A stretch of 64,000 nt of DNA from JAFKFH01 sp017307375 (GTDB lineage: Bacteria; Pseudomonadota; Alphaproteobacteria; Ferrovibrionales; Ferrovibrionaceae), in the NCBI GenBank assembly GCA_965229335.1, contig OZ245874.1:186001-250000 (forward strand), in the 5' to 3' direction. The translations under genes were made by a program, and so were the position numbers. The notes below the pieces were generated by a model, which ran no database searches, was not told the origin of the DNA, and saw nothing but the letters and a program-made list of their open reading frames with translations. Of this stretch, positions 16,703 through 24,769 are shown one piece after another; position 1 is the stretch's first letter, and each line of letters opens with the position of its first letter.

Positions 16703-18499
16703 TCAGAGGCCGCGGGTCAGCGCCGCATCGAGCGCCACAGCCCGGGCATCGGCGCCCAAGCCGAGCTTGCCCAGCCCCGCCACCGCCGGACCGAGGGCGG
16801 CGGGCGACGCCTTGGCGGCGCCATCCGAGCCCAGCGCGATCAGCGCCAGGGCAACCGTCTCGGCCTTGCGCTTGCCGTCTGCCGCCGCCGGCAGGCGCAG
16901 CAGCGCCGAGGGGCCGGCGACCGTCTCGTCGGCGGCGGCATCCTGCCCCAGCACGGCATTCCAGCGGGCCGCCGGCACCGGGATGCCGAGGCCCTGGGCC
17001 AGGCCCAGCACCAGCGTGCCGCGCCGGCCGCGCAGCTTGGCGTCCTGGGTGGCAAGCCAGGCTTCGAAGGCCCGGTCCTCGTACTCGACGGCACCGGCGA
17101 GCAGCAGCAGCGGCCAGGCCTGGGTCAGGGTTTCGGCGGCGGCCTTGTCCGAACGCCACCCGCCCAGCGCGCCCGCCCATTTGCGCGCACTTTCGATATC
17201 GCCGGCAGCGAGCAGCCCGCGGATCAGCAGGCCGGACTGGCCGGCCAGCTCGGACGACGGCGCCAGCGCCTTCAGCGGGGCGAGATTGGCGCGGGACGCG
17301 GTGGCGAACAGGCCGCGGTCGCGGCCGAGTTCCAGGCCGCGCTTGAGGTACTCGGCGCGCAGCGACGGGCTGCCCTGGTTGACGCTGAGCTGGTAGAGCA
17401 GGGCGGCCGCGCGGGCATTCTTCTTGGCGGTGACGGTGGTCGGGCTGGCCTTTTCCGCCTCGGTGAAATTCTCGGCGGCATAGAGCTCGACCAGCTTGTC
17501 GGTCGGCAGGGCGCCGAAGGCCTCGGCCGCCTCGGCCGCGGCAAGGCGCTGGTCGGACGGCGTGCCTTCGGCGGTGGCGATCGCCGCCAGCACCGCGGGT
17601 CCGGCGGTGGTCGCGACCTCCGGCGGAATCGGCCGCTTGGTCGCCTTCAGCATCGCGAAGGAGACGGGGTCGAGCGCCCCGAGCTTTTCCAGCTTGCCGC
17701 GCTGTTCGCCGGTCAGGACCGCGGCGATGGCAAGATAGGTCTGGTCGTCGACGCCCTGGTCGCGCAGCAGCGACAGGGTGACCGACGCGGCCGCCGTCTC
17801 GCCGGCCACCGCCTGGCAGAAAAGCTGCAGCTTGAGCCAGTAGAGATCGTCGCCGACATGCGACGAGACCTTTTCGCAGGCCGCCTTGTTGTCGCCGGCC
17901 AGCAGCGCGGCATCGGCCGAGGCGCGGTCGACGGCCGCCCCGCCGGCGGCCGGGCCGGCCGCCTTGGCCAGCGCGACGACGCCGGCCGAATCGCCCATCT
18001 GGCTCAGTTTCGCCAGGCGGATGTTGAGGAGGTCGTTGGCCGACTGCCCGGCCCCGGTCATCAGGTTGCCCGGCGCCTGGGCGGCCGACAGCAGCAGCTT
18101 GCGTTCCAGCAGGCGCAGCGAGGTGGCGCGGGTCGCGCCGGGCAGGGCCTGGAGCAGCGCCTCGGCGGTGGCCCGGTCCGAGCCCTGCCACATTTCGACG
18201 CCGAGCCCGCCGCTGTCGGAATAAAGCGCCCCGATCGACGACATGTCGGGCGCGCCGAGCGATTTGACCGTGACGCTGTCCGAACCGATCGTCTTGGCCG
18301 GCTGCGGCGTGCGGGTGGTGCCGAGCGTGCTGGGGCCCGGCGCCGTCTGCGTCGGCGCCGCCTGCGGCACCGGGGCGGGCGCCGGCTGCGACGGCTGGCT
18401 GCCCGGCAGGATGGTGCGCGGCTGGGCCAATGCCGGCGCGGCCAGCACCAGCGCCAGCAGCGGCAGCAGGGCGGCGCGCTTACTTGCCGATGCGGTCAT
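16703..18499 (-). CDS. Exported Ala-rich helical-repeat protein, function unknown
   Basis: 598 residues with a signal peptide ending ALA|QP and a Pro/Ala/Thr-rich linker (PAPAPVPQAAPTQTAPGP). A long mostly helical region rich in Ala and Leu follows, with units that look like degenerate TPR or solenoid helices, such as AASVTLSLLRDQGVDDQTYLAI and EYLKRGLELGRDRG. Only a few cysteines are present and no enzyme motif is seen. I do not recognise a named family. It is followed 6 bases later by xerD and overlaps the small membrane protein gene upstream, so the three form one operon. A periplasmic scaffold or envelope role is only a guess. Confidence 0.75.
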   Translation of the reverse strand: MTASASKRAALLPLLALVLAAPALAQPRTILPGSQPSQPAPAPVPQAAPTQTAPGPSTLGTTRTPQPAKTIGSDSVTVKSLGAPDMSSIGALYSDSGGLGVEMWQGSDRATAEALLQALPGATRATSLRLLERKLLLSAAQAPGNLMTGAGQSANDLLNIRLAKLSQMGDSAGVVALAKAAGPAAGGAAVDRASADAALLAGDNKAACEKVSSHVGDDLYWLKLQLFCQAVAGETAAASVTLSLLRDQGVDDQTYLAIAAVLTGEQRGKLEKLGALDPVSFAMLKATKRPIPPEVATTAGPAVLAAIATAEGTPSDQRLAAAEAAEAFGALPTDKLVELYAAENFTEAEKASPTTVTAKKNARAAALLYQLSVNQGSPSLRAEYLKRGLELGRDRGLFATASRANLAPLKALAPSSELAGQSGLLIRGLLAAGDIESARKWAGALGGWRSDKAAAETLTQAWPLLLLAGAVEYEDRAFEAWLATQDAKLRGRRGTLVLGLAQGLGIPVPAARWNAVLGQDAAADETVAGPSALLRLPAAADGKRKAETVALALIALGSDGAAKASPAALGPAVAGLGKLGLGADARAVALDAALTRGL

Positions 18500-18620
18500 C
18501 GGGGATCACCTTCTCGACTTTCTGGGTGGGTGCCGGAAGCGGCAGGGTGCCGAGCACGCCGGCCCCGGCGACCAGCGCCAGCAGCACGACGAGAATGATG
18601 ATCAGGTGACTGCGCCGCAT
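18480..18620 (-). CDS. 46-residue single-span membrane protein
   Basis: A short gene whose 3' end overlaps the start of the following exported protein gene by 20 bases. The product begins MRRSHLIIILVVLLALVAGAG, one membrane helix, followed by VLGTLPLPAP, TQKVEKVIPDD and RIGK. The positively charged start and the helix indicate an inner-membrane anchor with a short periplasmic tail. High GC at third positions and the tight overlap support real translation. Function unknown; the overlap suggests coupled expression with the exported repeat protein. Confidence 0.6.
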   Translation of the reverse strand: MRRSHLIIILVVLLALVAGAGVLGTLPLPAPTQKVEKVIPDDRIGK

Positions 18621-18742
18621 GCGTTCGCTACTCGGAGAATTGTTGTGGGGATGGGGCAGGCGTCGGGAGGCGGAGTCTAGTCGGCCGGGGGCCTGCTGAC
18701 AACGATTGGCGTCCGCGCCGTCATAGGCTATGTCAACGGGTC

Positions 18743-20410
18743 ATGATCACGCCGTCCCCTGCCGCCCTGCCGCCGATCGACCGTTCCATCGTCCTGGTCG
18801 GGCTGATGGGCGCGGGCAAATCCTCGGTGGGCAAGCGCCTGGCCCAGCGGCTGGGCCTGCCGTTCGTCGACGCCGATACCGAAATCGAGGCGGCCGCCGG
18901 GATGACGATCGCCGAAATCTTCGCCCAGCACGGCGAACCGCATTTCCGCGAGGGTGAACGGAAAGTGATCGCCCGTCTGCTGGACGGCCCGCCGAAGGTG
19001 CTGGCGACCGGCGGCGGCGCCTTCATGGACCCCGAAACCCGCCGGCTGGTGCGCCAGCGCGGGCGGTCGGTCTGGCTGAAGGCCGAGCTGGACGTGCTGG
19101 TCCGCCGCTGCGCCCGGCGTACGCATCGCCCGCTGCTCAACCAGGGCAGCGACCTCGCCACCACGCTGAAGCGGCTGATGGACCTGCGCTACCCGGTCTA
19201 TGCCGAGGCCGACCTGACCGTCGAGAGTCACGACGGCCCGCATGAGCGGGTGGTCGAGGCCATCGTGGCGCGGCTGGGCGGCGGCGAGGTCGAAACCCAG
19301 ATCGAGACCGTGCCGGTCGAGCTGGCCGGCCGTTCCTACGACATCCTGGTCGGCCGCGGCCTGATCGCCGATGCCGGCCACCGGATGAAGCCGTTCCTGA
19401 AAGGCCGCGCCGTCGTCGTCACCGACGAGACCGTGGCCGGGCTGCATCTGCCGGCACTGCGCTCGTCGCTTGCCGCCGAGGGCCTGGCTTGCGAAGCCGT
19501 CATCCTGCCGCCCGGCGAGGAAACCAAGAGCTTCGCGCGCCTGGAACAGCTCTGCGACCAGCTGATCGAGCTGCGCGTCGAGCGGCGCGAGGCGATCGTC
19601 GCGCTGGGCGGCGGCGTCATCGGCGACCTGACCGGCTTTGCCGCCGCGATCCTGCGCCGCGGTCTCGATTTCGTCCAGGTGCCGACCACCCTGCTGGCCC
19701 AGGTCGATTCGTCGGTCGGCGGCAAGACCGCGATCAATGCCCGCAAAGGCAAGAACCTGGTCGGCGCCTTCCACCAGCCGCGGCTGGTGCTGGCCGATAC
19801 CGCCGTGCTGGACAGCCTGCCGCGCCGGCAACTGCTGGCCGGCTATGCCGAGGTGGCGAAATACGGCCTGCTGGGCGATGCCGCGTTCTTCAGCTGGCTG
19901 GAACGCCATGGCGAGGCGGTCATCGCCGGCGACCCGGCCGCCCGCCGCCAGGCGGTCGTGACGTCGTGCCGGCACAAGGCGCGGATCGTCGCCGCCGACG
20001 AGCACGAGAACGGCGATCGCGCGCTGCTCAATCTCGGCCACACCTTCGGCCATGCGCTGGAGGCCGAGACCGGCTTTTCGGACCGCCTGCTGCACGGCGA
20101 GGCGGTGGCGATCGGCATGTGCCTGGCCTTCGAGCTGTCGGCCCGGCTGGGCCTCTGCGCGCGCGAGGATGCCGAGCGGGCAAAAAGGCATCTGGCCGCG
20201 ATCGGCCTGCCGACCAGCCCGCGCGACATCCCAAGCCAGGGCCTGGCGATGACCGGCGAGGCGCTGTGGCATCACATGCAGCAGGACAAGAAGGTGGCGG
20301 ACGGCCGCATCACCTTCGTGCTGGCCCGCGGCCTGGGCCAGGCCTTCCTGACCCGCGACGTCGACCCCGGCGCGGTGCGGGCGCTGCTCGACGAGGCGGT
20401 GGCCGCCTGA
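18743..20410 (+). CDS. aroKB: Bifunctional shikimate kinase / 3-dehydroquinate synthase (AroKB fusion)
   Basis: 555 residues in one frame. Residues 1-180 are shikimate kinase: Walker A GLMGAGKSSVG, the shikimate-binding Asp in DADTEIE, GGGAF and RTHRPLL. From about 190 the sequence is 3-dehydroquinate synthase: PPGEETKS, ALGGGVIGDLTGFAA, QVDSSVGGKTAIN and the zinc ligands in AEVAKYG, HKARIVAADEHE and LNLGHTFGHALE. The two enzymes catalyse steps 5 and 2 of the shikimate pathway. In many Alphaproteobacteria aroK and aroB are adjacent separate genes; here they are joined without a stop. The next gene starts 4 bases later. Confidence 0.93.
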   Translation: MITPSPAALPPIDRSIVLVGLMGAGKSSVGKRLAQRLGLPFVDADTEIEAAAGMTIAEIFAQHGEPHFREGERKVIARLLDGPPKVLATGGGAFMDPETRRLVRQRGRSVWLKAELDVLVRRCARRTHRPLLNQGSDLATTLKRLMDLRYPVYAEADLTVESHDGPHERVVEAIVARLGGGEVETQIETVPVELAGRSYDILVGRGLIADAGHRMKPFLKGRAVVVTDETVAGLHLPALRSSLAAEGLACEAVILPPGEETKSFARLEQLCDQLIELRVERREAIVALGGGVIGDLTGFAAAILRRGLDFVQVPTTLLAQVDSSVGGKTAINARKGKNLVGAFHQPRLVLADTAVLDSLPRRQLLAGYAEVAKYGLLGDAAFFSWLERHGEAVIAGDPAARRQAVVTSCRHKARIVAADEHENGDRALLNLGHTFGHALEAETGFSDRLLHGEAVAIGMCLAFELSARLGLCAREDAERAKRHLAAIGLPTSPRDIPSQGLAMTGEALWHHMQQDKKVADGRITFVLARGLGQAFLTRDVDPGAVRALLDEAVAA

Positions 20411-20414
20411 TCCG

Positions 20415-21734
20415 ATGGACGTCGACCTAGGCATCGGCTTCGACGACCCCTGGGTGACGGCGGCGATCGTCGTCGGCCTGCTGATCTGCTCGGCCTTCTT
20501 CGCCTCGTCGGAAACCGGCCTGACCGCCGCCTCCAAGCCGCTGCTGCACCATCTCGAACGGGCCGGCAACCGCCGCGCCCGCATCGCCGAGCGGCTGCGC
20601 GAGAACAAGGGCCGGCTGCTCGGCGGGCTGATGATCGGCAACAACCTGGTCAATATCCTGGCCTCGTCGCTGACCACCTCGGTGCTGGTCCACACCTTCG
20701 GCGACGCCGGCGTCGCCTATGCGACGGCGGGCATCACCGTGCTGGTCGTGGTGTTCGGCGAGGTGCTGCCCAAGACCTACGCGATCAACTATCCCGAACG
20801 CGTGGCGCTGTTCGCCGCGCCGCTGGTGCGCTGGGTCCTGACCGTGCTGGGGCCGCTGGTCACGGTCGTCGATTTCCTGGCGCGGCTGATGCTGCGCCTG
20901 GTCGGGTCGGGGCGCAAGCGCGCCCAGGTCTCGGCCGCGCAGGAGCTGCGCTCGTCGTTCGACCTCAAGGTCAAGGAAGGCGCGCTGGTCAAGCACGAGC
21001 GCGACATGATGGGCTCGATCCTGGCGCTGGGCGACGTGACCATCGCCGACGTCATGGTCCATCGCAAGGCGATGGTGACGCTCGATGCCGACCGGCCGGC
21101 CCGCGCGCTGGTCGCCCAGGTCCTGGCGATGCCCCATACCCGGCTGCCGCTGTGGCGCGGCACGCCCGACAACATCGTCGGCGTCCTGCATGCCAAGGAC
21201 CTGCTGCGGGCGCTCGCCGCCGTCGAGTTCGACCCCGAGCGCGTCGACCTCGCCAAGGTGATGGTCGAACCCTGGTTCGTGCCCGATACCACCCGGCTGG
21301 CCGACCAGCTGACCGCGTTCCGCCAGCGCCGCACCCATTTCGCCCTGGTCGTCGACGAATACGGCACGCTGATGGGGCTGATCACCCTCGAAGACATCAT
21401 CGAGGAGATCGTCGGCGACATCGACGACGAGCACGACAAGCCGGTCCTCGGCGTCAAGGACGAGGGCAACGGCAGCTATCTCGTCGACGGCACGGTGACG
21501 ATCCGCGACCTGAACCGCCAGTTCGACTGGGAACTGCCCGACGAGGAGGCGACGACGGTCGCCGGTCTCGTCATCCACGAAGCACGGATGATTCCCCATC
21601 CCGGCCAGACCTTCGTGTTCCACCGGATGCGCTTCGAAGTGCTGCGCCGCCAGCGCAATCAGATCACCCAGCTTCGCCTGACCCCGCCGCCACGGCGCGG
21701 CGACGAGGACGACGACACGGATCCCGGCATATGA
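20415..21734 (+). CDS. CorC/HlyC family membrane protein (CNNM-type, CBS pair)
   Basis: 439 residues: a DUF21/CNNM transmembrane domain (about 12-190, with FFASSETGLTAASK and GEVLPKTYAINYPE), then paired CBS domains (about 205-330, ending DEYGTLMGLITLEDIIEEIVGDI) and a CorC_HlyC domain (about 345-425). Family members are linked to magnesium or cobalt efflux. The HlyC label is historical and does not mean haemolysin. It sits 4 bases after aroKB, and its stop overlaps the AEC transporter start (ATGA), so the three form an operon. Confidence 0.88.
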   Translation: MDVDLGIGFDDPWVTAAIVVGLLICSAFFASSETGLTAASKPLLHHLERAGNRRARIAERLRENKGRLLGGLMIGNNLVNILASSLTTSVLVHTFGDAGVAYATAGITVLVVVFGEVLPKTYAINYPERVALFAAPLVRWVLTVLGPLVTVVDFLARLMLRLVGSGRKRAQVSAAQELRSSFDLKVKEGALVKHERDMMGSILALGDVTIADVMVHRKAMVTLDADRPARALVAQVLAMPHTRLPLWRGTPDNIVGVLHAKDLLRALAAVEFDPERVDLAKVMVEPWFVPDTTRLADQLTAFRQRRTHFALVVDEYGTLMGLITLEDIIEEIVGDIDDEHDKPVLGVKDEGNGSYLVDGTVTIRDLNRQFDWELPDEEATTVAGLVIHEARMIPHPGQTFVFHRMRFEVLRRQRNQITQLRLTPPPRRGDEDDDTDPGI

Positions 21735-22606
21735 TCGCCCAGCTTTTCGCCATCATCGCCCCGGTGCTCGTCGCCGCGGGCATCGGCTTCTACTGGGCCA
21801 GGTCGAAGCGCGTCTTCGACACCGCCTTCGTCGGGCAGATCGTGTCCAACATCGGCACACCCTGCCTGGTGTTCTCGACCCTGGCCAAGACCGAGGCCGA
21901 TCCGGCGATGATCTTCACCATGGCCGGCGGCACGCTGGTCGCCACCGCCGGTTTCCTGGTCGTCGCCTTCATCGGACTCAAGCTCGCCCGCCAGCCGATC
22001 CAGCCCTACCTGTCGCCGCTGACCTTCGCCAATACCGGCAACATGGGCCTGCCGCTCGCCCTGTTCGCCTTCGGCAAGGAAGGGCTGGCGATGGGCATCG
22101 CCCATTTCACCGTGACCTCGATCCTGAACTTCACCGTCGGCCAGCTCGCCGTCGCCGGCCGCGCCCAGCTCGGCGCGGTACTGCGCTCGCCGATCCTGCC
22201 GGCGGCGCTGGCCGGGGCCGTGGTGGTCGGATTCCAGCTGCACGTCCCCGACTGGATCGCCAATACCACCCAGCTGCTGGGCGGGCTGACCATTCCGCTG
22301 ATGCTGCTGATGCTCGGCGTCTCGCTCGCCAACCTCAAGATCTCCGGGCTCAAGCGCGCGCTGGGCCTGTCGGTGTTCCGCATCGCGCTGGGCTTTTCCG
22401 TCGGCACCACCGCCGCCTGGGCACTGGCCCTGCCGCCGCTGGCCGGCAAGGTCCTGGTGCTGCAGGCCTCGATGCCGGTGGCGGTCTATTCCTACGTCTT
22501 CGCGCTGCGCTACCAGCAGCGGCCCGACGACATCGCCTCGATGGTGGTGATCTCGACGACGCTGGCCTTCTTCACCATCCCGCTGGTGCTGCTCTACCTG
22601 CTCTGA
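21731..22606 (+). CDS. AEC family transporter (auxin efflux carrier-like)
   Basis: 291 residues, about ten predicted membrane helices in a five-plus-five arrangement. Typical AEC features are the broken helix with SNIGTPCLVFSTLAK (about 35-50) and TFANTGNMGLPLALFAFG (about 98-115), plus the second-half equivalent ASMPVAVYSYVFAL. These are inner-membrane permeases for organic acids such as malate or malonate; auxin itself is not implied. Translationally coupled to the CorC-like gene. Its last 13 bases overlap the convergent MOSC gene. Confidence 0.85.
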   Translation: MIAQLFAIIAPVLVAAGIGFYWARSKRVFDTAFVGQIVSNIGTPCLVFSTLAKTEADPAMIFTMAGGTLVATAGFLVVAFIGLKLARQPIQPYLSPLTFANTGNMGLPLALFAFGKEGLAMGIAHFTVTSILNFTVGQLAVAGRAQLGAVLRSPILPAALAGAVVVGFQLHVPDWIANTTQLLGGLTIPLMLLMLGVSLANLKISGLKRALGLSVFRIALGFSVGTTAAWALALPPLAGKVLVLQASMPVAVYSYVFALRYQQRPDDIASMVVISTTLAFFTIPLVLLYLL

Positions 22607-23283
22607 CCTTCCAGGCGCGGCAGCCAGTCCTCGACCGCCGCGCTGTCGAGCCGCCGGGTGGCCAGCCGCATCCACGACGGCGTCAGCCCGGGCAGGGCGA
22701 TGAATTCGGCCAGTGCGTCGCGGTCGAGCATGTCGACATAGAGCAGGCGGTGGACCCGCGCCAGGGTCCAGGCCGGATGCGGTCGCGCGACCAGCTCGAA
22801 GCCGTCGCCGGCCGCGACCAGGCCCGGTTCGACGACCCGCCAGTACCAGCCGGTGCGGCCACTGTCCTGCACGCGGCGCGCCATGTCGCGCTGACCGAAC
22901 CGGACGTTCAGCTTCCAGCAGGGCTGGCGCGCTTGCGACAGTTCGAGCAGGGCGCGACCCAGCCGGAACCGGTCGCCCAGACAGACCATCGCCTCGGTCA
23001 ATCCCGAGGCGGAGAAATTCTCGCCCATGGCGCCCGGCATGAAGCGGCCCGCCAGTGCCGCCAGGTCGGCTGCCCAGGCCGCGTAGTGGTCGGCCGGATA
23101 GTGGTGGATCGCCTTGTCGGGAGCGCCATGCAGCCCGGCATCGCCGACCTCGTCGCCGGCAAGGCCCGCCGGCCCGGCCATGACCGGCCCGGCGACGGCA
23201 GACCGCGTCGCTATGCTGGAACGATCGCCGCGCGGGCCGAAAGATGCCGGTCGCCCGACACGGATCTGGTCGAGAACGGTCAT
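22594..23283 (-). CDS. MOSC domain protein (YiiM type)
   Basis: 229 residues. The core is a MOSC beta-barrel: DEVGDAGLHGAPDKAIHHYPADHYAAW, then MPGAMGENFSASGLTEAMVCLGDRFRLG, and the conserved cysteine in ARQPCWKLN that in this superfamily carries sulfur or contacts molybdenum cofactor. YiiM-like proteins reduce N-hydroxylated compounds such as 6-N-hydroxylaminopurine using Moco. The start ATG overlaps the last base of the TetR gene stop (TGATG), so it is translated with the regulator. Confidence 0.85.
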   Translation of the reverse strand: MTVLDQIRVGRPASFGPRGDRSSIATRSAVAGPVMAGPAGLAGDEVGDAGLHGAPDKAIHHYPADHYAAWAADLAALAGRFMPGAMGENFSASGLTEAMVCLGDRFRLGRALLELSQARQPCWKLNVRFGQRDMARRVQDSGRTGWYWRVVEPGLVAAGDGFELVARPHPAWTLARVHRLLYVDMLDRDALAEFIALPGLTPSWMRLATRRLDSAAVEDWLPRLEGQSR

Positions 23284-23906
23284 CAACGAGCCTCCAGATA
23301 GGCGCAGAACATGTCGGCCATCGCATCGGCGAAGGCTGCGATCTCGGCCGGCCGGCGGGGTGTGCCCGAGAACTGCTTGCCCACCGCGCTCATCGTCGTG
23401 CCGATCAGCTCGACGGCAAGATCGCGCACGGGCTCGGACGCATCGGGCAGCGCCTCGGCCATGAAGCGCCGCATCGTGGCAATGCCGGCTTCGCGCGCCG
23501 CGCGCGCCTCCGGGGCATCGCGATAGAGCGGGGCGGCATCGTCGAGCGCCCCGCGGACCGCCGCCTCGTCGCACTCGGACCGGATGAAGGCGTGGACCAG
23601 ACGGCGCAGGCGGGCGGGCGGCGGCGTGTCGCGGTCTTCGAGGATGCCGCACAGCAGATCGGTCGTGTCGCGCCATTCGTCGCTCTGCAACCGGAACAGG
23701 ATCGCCGCCTTGTTCGGAAAGTACTGGTAGAGCGACCCCACGCTGACCCCGGCGCGCTCGGCCACGCGCGCGGTGGTAAAGCGCTGCGCGCCCTCGGCGG
23801 CCAGAACCTGAACAGCGGCCTGGAGGATGGCGGCGACCAGCTCGTTCGAGCGGGCCTGCTGCGGCTGTTTCCGCGAGGAAATCCGGGCGTTTCGTCGTGC
23901 GGTCAT
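23283..23906 (-). CDS. TetR-family transcriptional regulator
   Basis: 207 residues from ATG 23906; a longer frame to 23963 exists but would begin inside the operator region. The N-terminal helix-turn-helix is clear (AAVQVLAAEGAQRFTTARVAERAGVSVGSLYQYFPNKAAIL, about 27-68). The C-terminal half is the variable ligand-binding and dimer part. It is divergent from an O-methyltransferase gene with an inverted repeat between them, and co-transcribed with the MOSC gene. Probably a repressor of itself and the divergent gene, ligand unknown. Confidence 0.87.
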   Translation of the reverse strand: MTARRNARISSRKQPQQARSNELVAAILQAAVQVLAAEGAQRFTTARVAERAGVSVGSLYQYFPNKAAILFRLQSDEWRDTTDLLCGILEDRDTPPPARLRRLVHAFIRSECDEAAVRGALDDAAPLYRDAPEARAAREAGIATMRRFMAEALPDASEPVRDLAVELIGTTMSAVGKQFSGTPRRPAEIAAFADAMADMFCAYLEAR

Positions 23907-23935
23907 CGGGCTGCCGGCCAATGCGAATAGGAAAC

Positions 23936-23951
23936 GCGAATGATTATTCGT
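23936..23951. promoter_or_regulatory. Candidate TetR operator
   Basis: CGAAT (23937-23941), a 4-base spacer, then ATTCG (23946-23950) forms an inverted repeat in the 95-base divergent region between the TetR gene and the O-methyltransferase gene. A further direct copy of GCGAAT lies just upstream at 23923-23928. AT-rich sequence follows it. Position and symmetry fit a TetR binding site. Confidence 0.5.
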
Positions 23952-24001
23952 ATTTTGGGTCACGGCGCAACCGCGCGTCGATGCCCCGACCGGAGACCCG
24001 G

Positions 24002-24667
24002 ATGAACACCCTGAGCACCACCCCCGTCGCGCCGCTGCTGGCGCGGCTGTTCGAAGAGAGCGCGGCGGACGAAGCCGCGACCGAGGCGGCCGTGGCCGAC
24101 CTGTCCGATGCCGAACGGATGGCGATGATGCGCAGCAAGACCGCGTATCGCGACCTCTATGGCCGGCTGCGGCATGCCGCGCTGGCGGTTTCGCCGGAAA
24201 CCGGCCGCCTGCTCTACATGCTGGCGCGCGCCGGCCGGGCCCGCGCGATCGTCGAATTCGGCACGTCGTTCGGGATCTCGACGCTGCATCTGGCGGCCGC
24301 CTTGCGCGACAATGGCGGCGGCCGGCTGATCACCACGGAATTCGAACCGTCGAAGGCGGCACAGGCCCGCCGTAACCTGGAGGCGGCGGGCCTCGCCGAC
24401 CTGGTCGAGATCCGCGAGGGCGACGCGCTGCAGACGCTCGCCACCGGCCTGCCCGACGGCATCGACCTCGTGCTGCTCGACGGCGCCAAGCCGCTCTACC
24501 CCGATATCCTGGGGCTGGTCGAAGACCGCCTGGTCGGCGGCGCCGTGATCGTCGCCGACAATGCCGGCTTCAGCCCCGCCTATCTCGACCGCGTGCGCAC
24601 GCCCGGCAACGGCTATCTGTCGATGCCGTTCGGCGAAGACGTCGAGCTTTCCGTCCGCGCCGCCTGA
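24002..24667 (+). CDS. SAM-dependent O-methyltransferase (caffeoyl-CoA OMT-like)
   Basis: 221 residues of the O-methyltransferase family 3 type. After a helical N-terminus (about 1-60), the AdoMet site reads RAIVEFGTSFGISTLHLAAAL (motif I), with LITTEFEPSKAAQARRNLEAAG and DLVLLDGAKPLYPDILGLVE downstream. Motif I has EFGTSFG in place of the usual EIGT.TG form, as in many bacterial members. Substrate not predictable, probably a small catechol-like or xenobiotic compound. Divergent from the TetR regulator that likely controls it; the TetR-type context suggests a detoxification role. Confidence 0.82.
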   Translation: MNTLSTTPVAPLLARLFEESAADEAATEAAVADLSDAERMAMMRSKTAYRDLYGRLRHAALAVSPETGRLLYMLARAGRARAIVEFGTSFGISTLHLAAALRDNGGGRLITTEFEPSKAAQARRNLEAAGLADLVEIREGDALQTLATGLPDGIDLVLLDGAKPLYPDILGLVEDRLVGGAVIVADNAGFSPAYLDRVRTPGNGYLSMPFGEDVELSVRAA

Positions 24668-24726
24668 GACTGCCCCGCCGGTAGCGCCGGCCGTAAGCGT
24701 TCACGTCAACCAACGCATTCATCGAT

Positions 24727-24749
24727 GGCCGCCCGGGCACCGGGCGGCC
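24727..24749 (+). repeat. Perfect 10-bp stem-loop before the MFS gene
   Basis: GGCCGCCCGG at 24727-24736 and CCGGGCGGCC at 24740-24749 pair perfectly around a GCA loop, 20 bases upstream of the MFS start codon. There is no T-run, so it is not a standard intrinsic terminator. It may end the methyltransferase transcript with help, or affect translation of the MFS gene. Confidence 0.45.
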
Positions 24750-24769
24750 TGCATGCGGAGTGCGTGAAC

